This document shows positions 1 through 10,372 of a stretch of 64,000 nt of DNA, in pieces. The stretch comes from Pelodera strongyloides. Taxonomy: Eukaryota > Nematoda > Chromadorea > Rhabditida > Rhabditidae. Location: NCBI GenBank assembly GCA_036852015.1, contig JAANDG010000252.1:124001-188000 (forward strand), given 5' to 3'. The position numbers and the translations under genes are program-made. The notes under the pieces were generated by a model, which was not told the origin of the DNA, made no database searches, and saw only the letters and a program-made list of their open reading frames with translations. Each line of letters begins with the position of its first letter. Within the stretch, counting starts at the first letter, position 1.

Positions 1-141
1 CTAGATCCGCGCTCATACCTTCGGAAATGGGCGGAGCGCGATCTACCGATTTTGGGGTGTATTTTTACGACATTTGTTAGTATTCTACGAAAATGGGATA
101 GGGTTGTGTAAGATAATTGTAATCAGAAGTAATTTGAATAC

Positions 142-263
142 CAATCCCAATCAGAAGTACAAGTAGCAAGCAAAACATCCAGGCTGCTTTGGCGTGGCAT
201 CTTGATAAATGACATAGAAACATTGTACATTCCCCCATAGTAGCAGAGCACAGACTGTTTCTC
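142..263 (-). pseudogene. isolated PHR-like exon, paralogue of the exon at 28755-28864
   Basis: An exon on the minus strand is bounded by a TTTAG 3' splice site (264-266) and a GTATTC donor. It encodes 40 codons plus two bases, starting EKQSVLCYYGGMYNVSMSFI. The exon at 28755-28864 has the same phases (0 in, 2 out) and starts EKKSLLCYNGGIYDVHVPFI, so the two are paralogues that are clearly conserved at protein level. In the second locus this exon follows a BTB-BACK gene, which suggests it belongs to a PHR-like C-terminal domain. No matching upstream exons are visible to the right before the divergent kinase-like gene starts at 1129, so this is probably a gene fragment. Downstream exons could lie off the left edge. 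The family assignment (PHR) is inference; the exon and its paralogy are seen directly. Confidence 0.5.
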
Positions 264-284
264 CTAAATAGTGAATTTGTTTAA

Positions 285-696
285 AGGGACAGGCCCACCG
301 ATATAAACCTACGATTATTATTTGTTTATAATTCATAAAAAGGGTATTTATTATAATATATACAAACTAAATATTATTCAGATTCACCATGGGGAAGTTT
401 TTCCTGTGAGCTTTCCTTACAGAAGGTACCGTAGACAGGTCATTTGCACAATCATTTGCATACACACCTTTGATGTGGATATGCAAACGACTTAACTTCC
501 CTTTCCGACAAAGGTGTGTATGAAAATGACTATGCAAATAACCTGTCTACGATACCTTCTGTAAGGAAAGCTCATAGGAAAAACTTCCCCATGGTGAATC
601 TGAATAATATTTAGTTTGTATATATTATAATAAATACCCTTTTTATGAATTATAAACAAATAATAATCGTAGGTTTATATCGGTGGGCCTGTCCCT
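285..696. mobile_element. foldback MITE, family A (AGGGACAGGCCC ends)
   Basis: A long inverted repeat: the left arm begins AGGGACAGGCCCACCGATAT and the right arm is its reverse complement, ending at 696. Each arm is about 200 bp, so the element would fold into one hairpin. The left flank is TTAA (281-284) and the right flank TTAG, consistent with a TTAA target duplication with one changed base. No reading frame. Related copies are at 3387-3770, 18329-18717 and, as a half, 54388-54525. It lies about 17 bp from the 3' splice site of the exon at 142-263. Confidence 0.85.
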
Positions 697-698
697 TA

Positions 699-1120
699 GG
701 AGGAGGCTCACGAGAATGAAGTGCTCAGATGGTTTCCTTTTTATCGAAATATGATGGTAATATGGCTCCTCGCAACTATTCGTAATATGGCTCCTCGCAA
801 CGCGTCCGCTCGCGTTGCTACCCGCCCCTAGCGCCGCTTGGCTACCCGCCCCTGGCGTCTCCGTTCACTCGCTAGGGGCGGGTAGCCGGGCGGCGCCCGG
901 GGCGGTGGACCTTCAGAGTTGAACTAGGCGCACGCGACGCGACACGCAAACGCATTGGGGTAGAGTGGAAGGGTGATGAGAGTGACGCGTGACGCAGAGG
1001 AAGGCGAGAGACTGCCAGCATCACATTCCTCCATTAACTTTTGTGAATAGAAAAGAGACTTCTTTTTCATTTGCTTCATGAATTTTATAATTAATTTCGT
1101 ATTAATTTTTAAATTGATTT
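699..1120. other. intergenic region with a GC-rich patch upstream of the kinase-like gene
   Basis: No gene recognised. Positions 780-1000 are much richer in G+C than the surroundings and contain short inverted and direct repeats of the type CTACCCGCCCCTAGCG/CGCTAGGGGCGGGTAG. The patch sits 130-350 bp upstream of the start codon at 1129 and could be a promoter-proximal region or a repeat; the sequence does not decide. Confidence 0.4.
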
Positions 1121-1128
1121 AGGTTGAA

Positions 1129-3016
1129 ATGTTCATTGTCGTTACCTTGCGTGATCACGAAGATTTGTTTCACAAATCCGTTAAATTGGTATTTGAAGCT
1201 GAGGTATGTTTTCCATTTATATTCATTTTCTCATTTATGTTTTCCATACATAAATACAATTCAGTGTTTTAGGCGACAATCCAGCAGCTTCAAGATGAAA
1301 TTCTCACTAGTTTCCAAGTTGCGATACGTTGTCAAAAGATATTCGATCGCAATGCTCGTCGCATCGATTTGTTAACTGGTTCATTGCAAAATGCAGGACT
1401 TCAAGATGATGATACGTTGATTCTGGTTAGTCATTTTGACATGTGATTCTGATATTTTTAAAAGCGAGAACTAACTATTTCTTCATTTTTCCTTTTCAAG
1501 TGATCAAAGTAGAATTTCGGTGATAAATATAATAATTTTTGAGATTTAAAATTGTGTTAAACAATTCTTATACAGCTAGTGAATTCTGTAAAATTGCTTT
1601 CGAATTATTTGTTTATTTTCAGAAACATGCAGATCTTCCGTGGTGGTTTGAGTACAAAGAATGTGCTGAGTTAGTGTTGAAGCAGTGCTCGGACAAAGTT
1701 GCACTTGCAAAGAAGGCTGTCCAACATTACAAACGCTTAACCGATAGTGGATTCTTCGATGTCTACGCCAAATTCGAGAACTTTCGAAGACAGAAACACT
1801 ATAAAGTCGCTGCTTGGACCGATGGCGACGTCAACTTGATTCGGGAAGAGACGAAACAGTACTTCCACAACCGTCATAATAAGAAGAGAGGAAGCCAAGA
1901 ATCCAAATTCGTTTGCGACTTTCAAGAACGAGACCGCGAGTTAGGAGGCAGAATAACAAGCACGATGGCACTTGTCCAAATCCATGGCGAAGACCTGGTT
2001 TCAAAGTTCTATGTGAAGTATGTTTTCAATTCATTCATTCAATATCCATTTATGTTTTTTAAATATGATTTTATCTAAATCTAGATTGATCTGTAATGTT
2101 TAGATGCGCTCACTCTGGCCCGAAAGGCACAAGCTCGGGTCAGCCTGCGGACATCTCCGAATTATTCTGCTATAAGTTATTGGAATTAATGGGCGTCGGA
2201 CCGAAATGTCACATTATTCCACCTAACATGGATACTGGATCTAATACAAGCGTGTAAGGATACATACATATTAGTTACGAGTATAGAAAGTGACATTTTT
2301 TGCGTATCGTTTCATTTTTAGGTACGTTGCTTCTAAATGGAACGAAGACTTTGTGCTTATGGAGAAAGTCATTGAAGAAAAGAGTCTTTCTGCCGATACA
2401 GTGGTTCAACTGGTTGTGCTTCGAGTTCTTCTATTCATATCTGATTTGCATCCGGAAAACTGCGGTTTGTTTCAGAAAAACTATGAATGAGAGACCTTTA
2501 TTCCCATTCAAAGCTTTACAACTTGGGGAAACCCAACAGAAACTTGGGATCACTTATCACAAAATCCTTGTCCCATTGCGGCCATTGCGGGGGGGGGGGA
2601 CTATGAATATTATTGATTTATTGATTTCAGGAGTATGGAAAGGGACGAATGACGCCGCTATCGTTGATTTCGCACCGACAAACGATTTCAAAGTATATCC
2701 AAACATCGAGGCCGAACTGTTCAGCACTTTTCCAAATGGAGCATGGAAAGATGAGTATAAAGCTGTGATAAAAGAACACAAAGGCAACTGGTTGAAGATT
2801 GCGAAACAGTATTTAGATAAGTGGGAAATGTCTAGTAAGATCGAATTGGCTCATAAAAAATTCGTGAAAACTAAGGATCTTCTGAAAATCCTAGAACTTA
2901 GCTTTAAGAAACGGCAGCTTCGCCATAGCCCCACATACCAATTGAATGATTACATTGATACTTTGTACAAAAACCTGGAAAATCTTGAAAATAGCTTATG
3001 TTCTATTGTATACTAA
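1129..3016 (+). CDS. ubiquitin-like domain + divergent kinase-fold protein (6 exons)
   Basis: Exons 1129-1203, 1273-1425, 1623-2017, 2104-2253, 2322-2464 and 2631-3016 join in phase to give 433 residues; every junction has a GT donor and AG acceptor. Residues 1-76 look ubiquitin-like: a beta strand (MFIVVTLRD), a helix-like TIQQLQDEI, and the closing LQDDDTLIL typical of that fold. The rest looks like a diverged kinase fold: a possible nucleotide-binding lysine in SKFYVK, a helix ELFCYKLLELMGVGP, a catalytic-loop-like SDLHPENCG, and IVDFAP in place of the metal-binding DFG. In phosphatidylinositol 4-kinases of plants a ubiquitin-like region also precedes a kinase fold, which is an analogy rather than a proven relationship. 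Activity is uncertain because HPEN lacks the usual catalytic Asp of HRD but keeps D two residues earlier. A splice acceptor (TTTAG) lies six bases before the ATG, suggesting leader addition or a 5'-UTR exon. A poly(A) signal follows at 3103. Confidence 0.8.
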
Positions 3017-3102
3017 TTGTAAGTAATCTTCGTATTGTCTAGCCTTACTTGTTCTTGTGCACTTTGTTTGTAGTCGTGATCTTGAGCGATCTCAGAACCG
3101 TG

Positions 3103-3108
3103 AATAAA
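3103..3108 (+). terminator. poly(A) signal AATAAA of the kinase-like gene
   Basis: AATAAA lies 87 bp after the stop codon at 3014-3016 on the same strand, followed by an AT-rich stretch. It is the first canonical signal after the stop. Confidence 0.5.
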
Positions 3109-3128
3109 GCGTATATTCTACCTCACAC

Positions 3129-3311
3129 TCACATATTATCTTTTGCTTTTGTTACTGAATTTACAATTCCTACTTCTCTTGGTTGTGTCCCTTGTGGCGG
3201 TAAAGTGTCTCTCATAAAGATTCCCCGGAAGTTCTTAATCTTTAATAATTCTACTAATTCTAAGAGATCAAGGTTTGTAACAGCTTGAAGGTCTTTTCTC
3301 AATTTTGCCAT
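3129..3311 (-). pseudogene. adenain-like cysteine protease fragment (Polinton/viral type)
   Basis: A 60-residue minus-strand frame starting at an ATG contains LELVELLKIKNFRGIFMRD followed by LPP...REVGIVN. This is the pattern of the region before the catalytic histidine in adenovirus-type (C48-related) proteases, as found in Polinton/Maverick elements and in copies of them in invertebrate genomes, where FRGVFMRD..LP and CGIVN are typical; here the usual Cys before GIVN is Val. The catalytic His-Asp-Cys part is absent, and the frame ends at a stop with a possible donor (GTGAGTG) just before it. No capsid, polymerase or integrase gene lies nearby. It is a remnant or a single exon in the 3' flank of the kinase-like gene. 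Identification is from memory of the family motif. Confidence 0.45.
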
Positions 3312-3386
3312 TTAACAATTGAATTTTTATTAGCGCAATTTGTGACTTGTGTTGTTGCATTTCTCAAAGTCACCAGAATTCTTTAA

Positions 3387-3770
3387 AGGGACAGGCCCAT
3401 CAAAATAAACCTATATTTACGATACATAATGACTATCAAGCATTTTTATTACAATATATACAAACTAAATTTCACCATTATTCGCCCGGGAAAACTTTTT
3501 CCAATGCGCTCAACGCATATGTATACCATAAAACTGCAGATTTCAAAGCTATATATGCAAATTTTAATTGCATTATAATTTCACGATAAATTTGCATAGA
3601 CGACAAGGATATTTGCGGCTTTACGGTATACATTTAAGCTGAGCGCATCGTTAAAAAGTTTTCCATGGCAAATAAATGTGAAATTTAGTTTGTATATATT
3701 GTAATAAAAATGCTTGATAGTCATTATGAACGTATCGTAAATATAGGTTTACTTTGATGGGCCTGTCCCT
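3387..3770. mobile_element. foldback MITE, family A
   Basis: The ends are AGGGACAGGCCCATCAAA and its inverse TTTGATGGGCCTGTCCCT, with perfect TTAA duplications at 3383-3386 and 3771-3774. The arms are about 180 bp each and pair through most of their length. Non-coding. Confidence 0.9.
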
Positions 3771-3774
3771 TTAA

Positions 3775-4600
3775 AGGTGGATAATGGTTGATTTGGTTTG
3801 TTAGAGCATCAAAAATAGTTGAAAAGACATGAAAAAGCAGTAAAAACAGCGAAAAATGAAAATCACCCAGTTATGGGTGATTGACCTTTGGCACCCAAAT
3901 TGAAAAAATCTTGAAATCATGCTTAAGTTGTTGAAAAATGACCATTTTTGTCAGAAAAAAACTCCTATTTGTGTCAATTTTGGAAAAAAAGGGTGAATTG
4001 ACCGGTTAGCGACGACCGTTATACTACTACTCACGGACACGCATCCAGCGTTGTGTAGGCACCGTCCTATGCTAGTGCTTCGAAATGTGCAGAGCAGACG
4101 CCTACTATGGTACCGGATGTTTCAATAAGGTTTGTTATGTGACTGTTGTTTTCCTTTGTGATGTTATTCACAGCTGCGGACAGCAGCTTCACGTTTGTTG
4201 GAAAATGAATTAATGAGTTTTTTTGCGTTACTATTAATTTTTACTAATATGTAATCAACAAATGTTATTTATTATTATTATTACTATTTTTTTTATTAAT
4301 CCTATCAATATTACCATCTTCTTTTGCAAACTATTTTATGACTAGTCTCTTTAGCCAGATCAATATGCCGTTTACTGTTCGTTCATTTGCTGGAGTGGAA
4401 TTCCAGCGTTTGTGATCGTACGCAAAATATATGAGAGATAATGTGCAGGGCTTTTCAAGCTCGAGATCGAGATCAAATTATTTGTCTGGTATAAAGTTGA
4501 CCCTCGGTGGAGGATATCACATGGTGCCGAAGCTTTACCATCTCTGGTAGCCAAACGTACCGAGTCCCGTTCCGAGTGTAGATCCCGGTACGCGCTCCGG
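3775..4600. other. intergenic, no gene recognised
   Basis: AT-rich, low-complexity DNA with homopolymer runs and no long frame. Nothing supports a gene here. Confidence 0.5.
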
Positions 4601-4714
4601 AGTGCGTACCGGGATCTCCCACTTCGACCGTCACACCGACCTTCCCGTCAAAAATTCAAAAAATTTAAAATATTGACTACGGTAGCTTTAGCACTTTTTA
4701 AATTACTCGCTTTG

Positions 4715-4800
4715 CATATTTTGCAGGATTCGAACCATTGACCTATTTCCTAGAAATCAACGCATTAGTCACTGCGCTAACCACACACGCGTGCCAATCG
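4715..4800 (-). repeat. tRNA-derived sequence (degenerate tRNA or SINE head)
   Basis: Read on the minus strand this shows an A-box-like GTGGTTAGCGCAGTG and a perfect B-box GGTTCGAATCC with spacing like a tRNA gene. The anticodon stem does not pair properly, so a functional tRNA is unlikely. The adjacent stretch 4560-5030 is CG-rich with repeated CCGAGT/ACTCGG-type words, which may be the body of the same SINE. Confidence 0.45.
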
Positions 4801-5030
4801 TGCGTTAGTGGAATTCTTTTTCGCCTTTCTTTAAAAATTCGATTATGAATTCGGAACACGTGCCGGAACCTACACCCGAAACGGTACTCGGTTCGTTTTC
4901 AAATCGGTACCTAACCGCATTACGTTCCGAGTACTCGGCCCGTGCACCCGGTACGTTTGCAAACGGACCGCGCACTCGGAACGGGACTCGGTCCGTTCTC
5001 CAGCATAGATAATTACGAGGTCTTGTGTAC

Positions 5031-6325
5031 ATTTTCGCTGTTTCCTGTACTTAGCGTCTGTTTCTTGCGTTTCAGACTTTGAGGTTGCATGGTCTGGCCT
5101 GTAGAGTTTACTAAACAATCGTTTACTGCAGCATATTCGCTCTCTCACGTTTGATAGACTAAAAAGATTTTTTTTAAGTATAGCTGAAACTGTTTGGGAC
5201 GAGGTCCGTGTATATCTTGAAGAACTCTTGATTGCGCGTAATTGCCGGGTTTTATGGCTTCAATTGAGAGCGCATTCCGGTTCATCCGAGAGTGTCGTAC
5301 TATGTTTTAATTAAATTTATGCCTAGTCTCATGAGAAATGAGTTTTCAAACTGGAGTATGTTGTGGACGAGGTCCTGTATTCGTTTCGAGGAAACGTATG
5401 GTGAAAGCTTTGCGAAAGCTGGGCACCCTGAGTGGGAGTCCTGAACTGAAGGTCGAGGACCGAAGGTTGTGTGGTGCGTGATTTTCTATGCGGTTATGTT
5501 TCAGTTGCTGGGTGACTTGACTGCTCATGAGACGGGTACTGGATGGCTGAGAAGAGAAGTTTGTGTTGATCGCGTTTCAGACGCGATTGATGGGTTTTCC
5601 ATTAGTGAAGGTGCGTTCTTTATATTGTGATAGCTTGGTAGAAGCGTGCTCCGTTTGGGAGGAACGAGGAAAAATTGGGAAATATGGGTTGTGATTAATC
5701 AACAAGTTTTTACTATGAGAGGCCTAGTGTTATTACGATACGCTCGTTTGTGAAGTTTAGAAGATGTGTTTTGCCAGTGAAGTTGGCTGTGGATTACGTT
5801 ACTGTTTATAATCTTTTCTTCCTTCAATTCAATTCAAGTTTCCACAATGTAGGCATGTGTCTTGGATTGTTCATAGACACGTGAGATGGTGCTCCCTTTT
5901 TACTTTATGTAGAAAAGCTTAGGGAAATAATAGTTTGTGAGAATGCGAGATTTCCATATCATATGACCTGAGAGTTTTCCATAACTGGTCCTCATCGAGT
6001 AGTATTAATGATGTCAGAAATGGAGGGATATGAGGAAAGATGTCGCTATATTTGCATCTGTGCATGTAAGCTATATACTTACGTATGGTTGGGCTAGAAT
6101 GTTTTCAGTGGAAATTTTGCCTTTTCGCTGAATTGAATTTGAGTGCGCAAGTACGGGAGTTAAATGTAAGGTTTGATTGAGGAGTGCATATAGTAAAATA
6201 AAATTTTGGCTATGAGTCCGAATGGTGTGCAAGACATGAATTTTTTTTAGAACAGTTTGAAAGTAGGAAGACACGCTAATGGTTTATTTCATCAGTAAAA
6301 CCTAATAACGACTTAACTAGTTCTC
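5031..6325. other. intergenic, G/T-rich, no gene recognised
   Basis: No frame longer than about 67 codons and no splice-consistent exons. The words GACGAGGTCC(G/T)TGTAT occur twice (5196-5215 and 5369-5383 region). Nothing else identified. Confidence 0.4.
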
Positions 6326-6503
6326 ATCTGAAATCAATAAGCCGTTTACCCAAGGTATTCGAAGTTGGATTTGATGCATTGAGTTTGATTTGTAGTTGTT
6401 TGGTTGCTTACAATGGTTTAGTTGGGATATGTACAAAATTAAGATTATGTGTGTGAGCGATATCTGTTTCAGAATGAAATAGATAGGAGCGAACCACATA
6501 ATT
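6326..6503. repeat. 178-bp direct repeat, copy 1
   Basis: It begins ATCTGAAATCAATAAGCCGT and matches 7845-8022 almost base for base over its full length. The two copies flank a 1.3-kb interval containing a Pao-like gag remnant and a possible solo LTR, so the repeat may mark a target or segmental duplication rather than the LTRs themselves (it lacks TG..CA ends). Confidence 0.7.
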
Positions 6504-6729
6504 GGAATTTTGTGCTATTAAAACTGTTTTTCCTAATGCGCAGACAACCGAGGTCCCGCAGTGAAAGACTACAGTAACCCGGCTCGTTTTGCATGCACTT
6601 TTTGAAAAAATGCGTTTTTTCTTCATTCTGGTTGTTGAGTCCAGAAAGTTGACCGTTGTGTTATTAAGAGTGGAAGCCCAACCCGCCCTCCCTACAACGA
6701 AGTACGTATGTTAATATTTAGATCATCAA

Positions 6730-6945
6730 TTGGCACTCTCTGTGAAAGGCTTCAATCCTGTCTGGGTGGAGGGCATCAAGGTCTGTCTGAACTGCCAATC
6801 TCATACCGTGACTCGCTTCACGTGCTCCCGCAAGAGGAGGGAGAATCTTGAGGTGGGCCGCTATAGCAACAATATGGTTACTTATGCACATGCTCTGGAT
6901 ATGAGTATTGTTTCGGTCACCAGCAAATTTTTCAACTGTAGCTGA
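6730..6945 (+). pseudogene. gag zinc-knuckle remnant, Bel/Pao-like
   Basis: The frame contains WVEGIKVCLNCQSHTVTRF and then TCSRKRRENL. Pao/Bel gag proteins usually carry C-x2-C-x3-GH-x(4)-C knuckles in a similar lysine/arginine-rich setting; here the glycine and part of the spacing are lost. It lies between the two 178-bp repeats and 0.6 kb before the LTR-like block. No protease, polymerase or integrase frame remains. The assignment rests on the knuckle only. Confidence 0.4.
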
Positions 6946-7540
6946 TTTTTGCGCCGCATCGATGTACTGTCTTTGTCGAGCAATTTTCTATTTGTCATAA
7001 GTTATTGTCGTGTTCTATTGCGGTGCCCAGTCTCGTGTTATCTATTGGATATATGTTTATTTATGCTGTGAAATTATCTTGATTGTGGAACTCACCTGCT
7101 GCCGGTGCCATAATAATGTTTTCACATATTCACCTTCTATAGCTGACATAATGTTGTCTTTGTTGGCTGCCAGAGCGCGCCACTGCATCTCTTGGTGTGC
7201 TTTGCTGTGCTTATCAAAATTCACTTTACGTTGATTTCTCAATTAGTTCTTGGCTGTATCTCCAATGCTTAGGCTAGGCAAGTTTCAAAAATTATAGGTC
7301 CAGTTCGATGGTGGGCCGTACCCTTGCAATGCTCCAATAGCTTCCAAAGTATTATGTAACAATCTCATATATATAAATCTCCTCTACCAGGATCAACTTC
7401 TGGCATGGGGCTTTCAGAAACTCACTGACATAATTAAATTTTAGATCCGGAGTTCTCGGTCACCAAGGCTCCCGTCGTTATAAGGAGTTGAAGAGAGGTG
7501 GACCGGACGCCCCACGATACTGGTGACAAGTTCCATAAGT

Positions 7541-7844
7541 TGCTGATCAGCGATACTCTTTTACTTGTTCAAGATTACTAATTATGTTCATTTTAACGTT
7601 GTCTCGTTACAATGTTATGCTTGTACCATAATCATACTCTCCGTCGTCGCTCATTCGACTGCTGGTCGTTTTGAGTTTTTTTTGTGCGGGGATCAACTCG
7701 TCTTATCCGTTTTTAGTTAGCTCCGCCCTTATTTTGTTATTTAGAGGTTATAGTCTCGTTTGATATAAGGTTACTCGCATTGTACAAAGTTACTTATTCT
7801 ATAACTTCGAAGTTATTATGTGTTACAAATCGTATTGGTCAACA
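7541..7844. mobile_element. possible solo LTR (TG..CA, 304 bp)
   Basis: Begins TGCTGATCAGCGATACTC and ends GGTCAACA, immediately against the second 178-bp repeat. T-rich composition and CTCCGCCC words resemble the proven LTR at 17179-17567. No second copy in the window, so the boundaries are a guess. Confidence 0.3.
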
Positions 7845-8022
7845 ATCTGAAATCAATAAACCGTTTACCCAAGGTATTCGAAGTTGTGTTTGATGCATTG
7901 AGTTTGATTTGTAGTTGTTTGGTTGCTTACAATGGTTTAGTTGGGATATGTACAAAATTAAGATTATGTGTGTGAGCGATATCTGTTTCAGAATGAAATA
8001 GATAGGAGCGAACCACATAATT
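7845..8022. repeat. 178-bp direct repeat, copy 2
   Basis: Near-identical to 6326-6503, ending GAACCACATAATT. After both copies the sequences diverge completely. Confidence 0.7.
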
Positions 8023-8523
8023 TTAATTTAGAGAAGATTTATGATTTTATTTGTTGTATTTCACCGATAAGACAACTTCCTTGATTGTTTTTCGCCAAAG
8101 TAAATTATTGAATCATGAGCGACACAAGGTACTATGGTATGAATGACTCGCAGCTTAAGTCGCCCGGGGCACTCTTCTGATGAGTGACTCATCAGAAGAT
8201 TCACTCGCGCGATTCATGCTCAGAGCGACTCACTCCATGATAGAGCATTGCTTACACGATAATTTTGGTTCGCGATAAAATTTGACGAATGCTCCAGTCT
8301 AGGGTCTGAAAAGTAACTTTTTCTTAACTCAAAGTTGCTTCGTGCCCTAAATTGTCTATGCAACGTATGTTAACGATTGTGGAAGCACGCAAATGATTGC
8401 TGCTTTCATTCCTCAGAAAATCTGAACAAAAAGTTTAATCTGCTACAAAACACTAAAAATGGAAAAGTAGCGAAGATTGAACTGGGTCTATTTATTCACT
8501 TTTCGAAGCTCTTTCCAATGAAC
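8023..8523. other. intergenic; short palindrome
   Basis: No gene. A perfect palindromic core TCTTCTGATGAGTGACTCAT with its inverse lies at about 8173-8202 inside a weaker foldback rich in GAGTGACTC words (8120-8255). Similar GTGACTC words recur near 9200. Confidence 0.4.
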
Positions 8524-8527
8524 TTAA

Positions 8528-8934
8528 AGGGAATGTCAAGGGGGATTCTGCGCAGAAGGCATCTCCTTTAAGCAGATGAAGTGAATCTCGAAAGGCGCAC
8601 AAAGAAGTATACCCATCGATTGAAAAAAATTAAAATTTTGTCATAAATGTGAACAAAATCACATTTGGATCAATCAATAGGGCAGCTCAATATCACAGTG
8701 GACCGCGCCGCAGTTGGAGTGCGTCGCGTCCGTTCAAACACGCCGTGGCTTCAGTGAATACATTGGTCTGAAGCCAAAATCCGAAATACTATGGTGAAGA
8801 CATTTTCTGGAGGGGTTTGAAATTGTTTTTCTTTTTATCCAAAAGATTTTGTTTATTTTGGTTTTCACTTTTCTTACCTACAATAAATAAACCGATTATT
8901 GAGCCCAACATGCAAAACCGGCTTGACATTCCCT
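8528..8934. mobile_element. MITE, family F (AGGGAATGTCAAG ends)
   Basis: TTAA (8524-8527), terminal inverted repeat AGGGAATGTCAAG, and the inverse CTTGACATTCCCT followed by TTAA (8935-8938). Both target duplications are intact. A diverged copy in the opposite orientation lies at about 16393-16777 and shares the internal GGAGGGGTTTGA and GCGACGC...GCGGCGCGGTC blocks. Non-coding. Confidence 0.85.
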
Positions 8935-8938
8935 TTAA

Positions 8939-10060
8939 TGACACGTTGAAATTTGCAAGGGTTTAGCACTAAAATGGTTACGATAACCAATGCTGCTTAT
9001 CGTCAAGAAATTATTAGCTCTTCGCGCGAAATTTCTGTTCGCGCGAAGCGAAACCCAGCCACTTCGCGCGAAGAGGCGTCTTCTCCTTACACGATAAGAG
9101 GCAGTTCGCGCGCACACTTCTCTCTTTCGTGACCCGCTTATCACGATAAAATTTTGACCACTTATCGAGAATGCAAGGCTCTACATGAGACGCCTGCAAA
9201 TGAGTGACTCACGTGGGTCACTCACCTCATGTTGACCCCACTCTACTGGGAATTGCTCAAGAAGTTCACAAGTTACCCCTTTCTCACGCCACGGCTATTT
9301 AGGGGAGGGAAAGGAGAGATATGTGAATTAGTTTTTTTCCCGTGTTGGGATGAGAAATTTTCGCAATGGGTAGAGTTTTGCTTCCAAGTATCAAATGTGC
9401 ATCTCGTGTACGATTTGCATACAAAAGTGAAGAAAATGCACCAGTGCTATAACAAGACGAGGCGAAAACGCACAGTTTATGCGTGCTCGAAAAAAATAGT
9501 CCATTTTTTGTCCCTGTAGATGTTCTCGTGTATATAATGTCTAATAGTATTTATTAAGCACACAAAAATGAACACGCACAGATTGTCGATAAAATACACA
9601 AAGACATACAAAGTGAACACAAAATGCAACAATATACAGGAGATCGTACACTAAACGCTACGAACGGGAAAATATTGTGGGATTGCCCTCAATCATTGGC
9701 GATGTTCGATGTGCGAATGAGTGTCTGCGTACCACCTTAATTACTCTGGAAATAATGACCTTTGATCCACATCTACCTCTACGTGTGATAGAAACTCGAA
9801 ACTTGTGTATTCCATATTTGGTAAGTGTATTCCACACCTAGTGCCAATCGACGGTGAATTTTCCCATACTTGGAAGCAAAAACCGGCAATGTTTGCCATA
9901 CATTGAAACCCCATTATTTCCGAGAGTTCGCAGCTAATTTCTTTTTGATTCGTAACCATGATTCGCATGAAAAAATCTATCGATTGATGTATAAACCACG
10001 AAAAAAGGCTTTTTGCGATATCGTATCTTCTGGTTAGCGTAAATATATAGAAATGCAGAG
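8939..10060. other. intergenic, no gene recognised
   Basis: Contains a GCGCGAAG-rich inverted repeat around 9015-9110 and a 96-codon frame at 9229-9519 without any recognisable domain or splice support. I do not call a gene. Confidence 0.4.
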
Positions 10061-10069
10061 ATGCGTTAC

Positions 10070-10372
10070 AAAATCCTTCTGCTCTTTCGCTTTAAATAAT
10101 AGGACCATCGAGGCAAACTCCGCCACGAAAAATACAACGTTCCTTATATTTTTCCTGTGCTGATTTATGCGAAGTCAACGCAAAATGCTATGGACGAAGA
10201 ACGAAAAAACGAAAGTATTTAAAAGAATTATTTATTCTTCATTCATATTCATGCATTCCTATTATTTTACTATATATTATATTAATACTTGTATTATATA
10301 TACAAAAAATGTTTCTAACGGCATCAGCAAAAAAAGTGTCTGTAGACTAGCATTTATGGAATAAAACGAAAA
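10070..10372. repeat. dispersed repeat, inverted relative to 25905-26170
   Basis: Shares words such as CCTGTGCTGATTTATGC, AATACAACGTTCCTTATATT and AACGGCATCAGCAAAAAA with the reverse complement of 25905-26170. Length and A/T-rich core suggest another MITE-like element; the ends were not defined. Confidence 0.5.

Noticed and set aside
4715..4800. Functional tRNA gene
   Set aside because: Boxes A and B are good, but the anticodon and acceptor stems do not pair.
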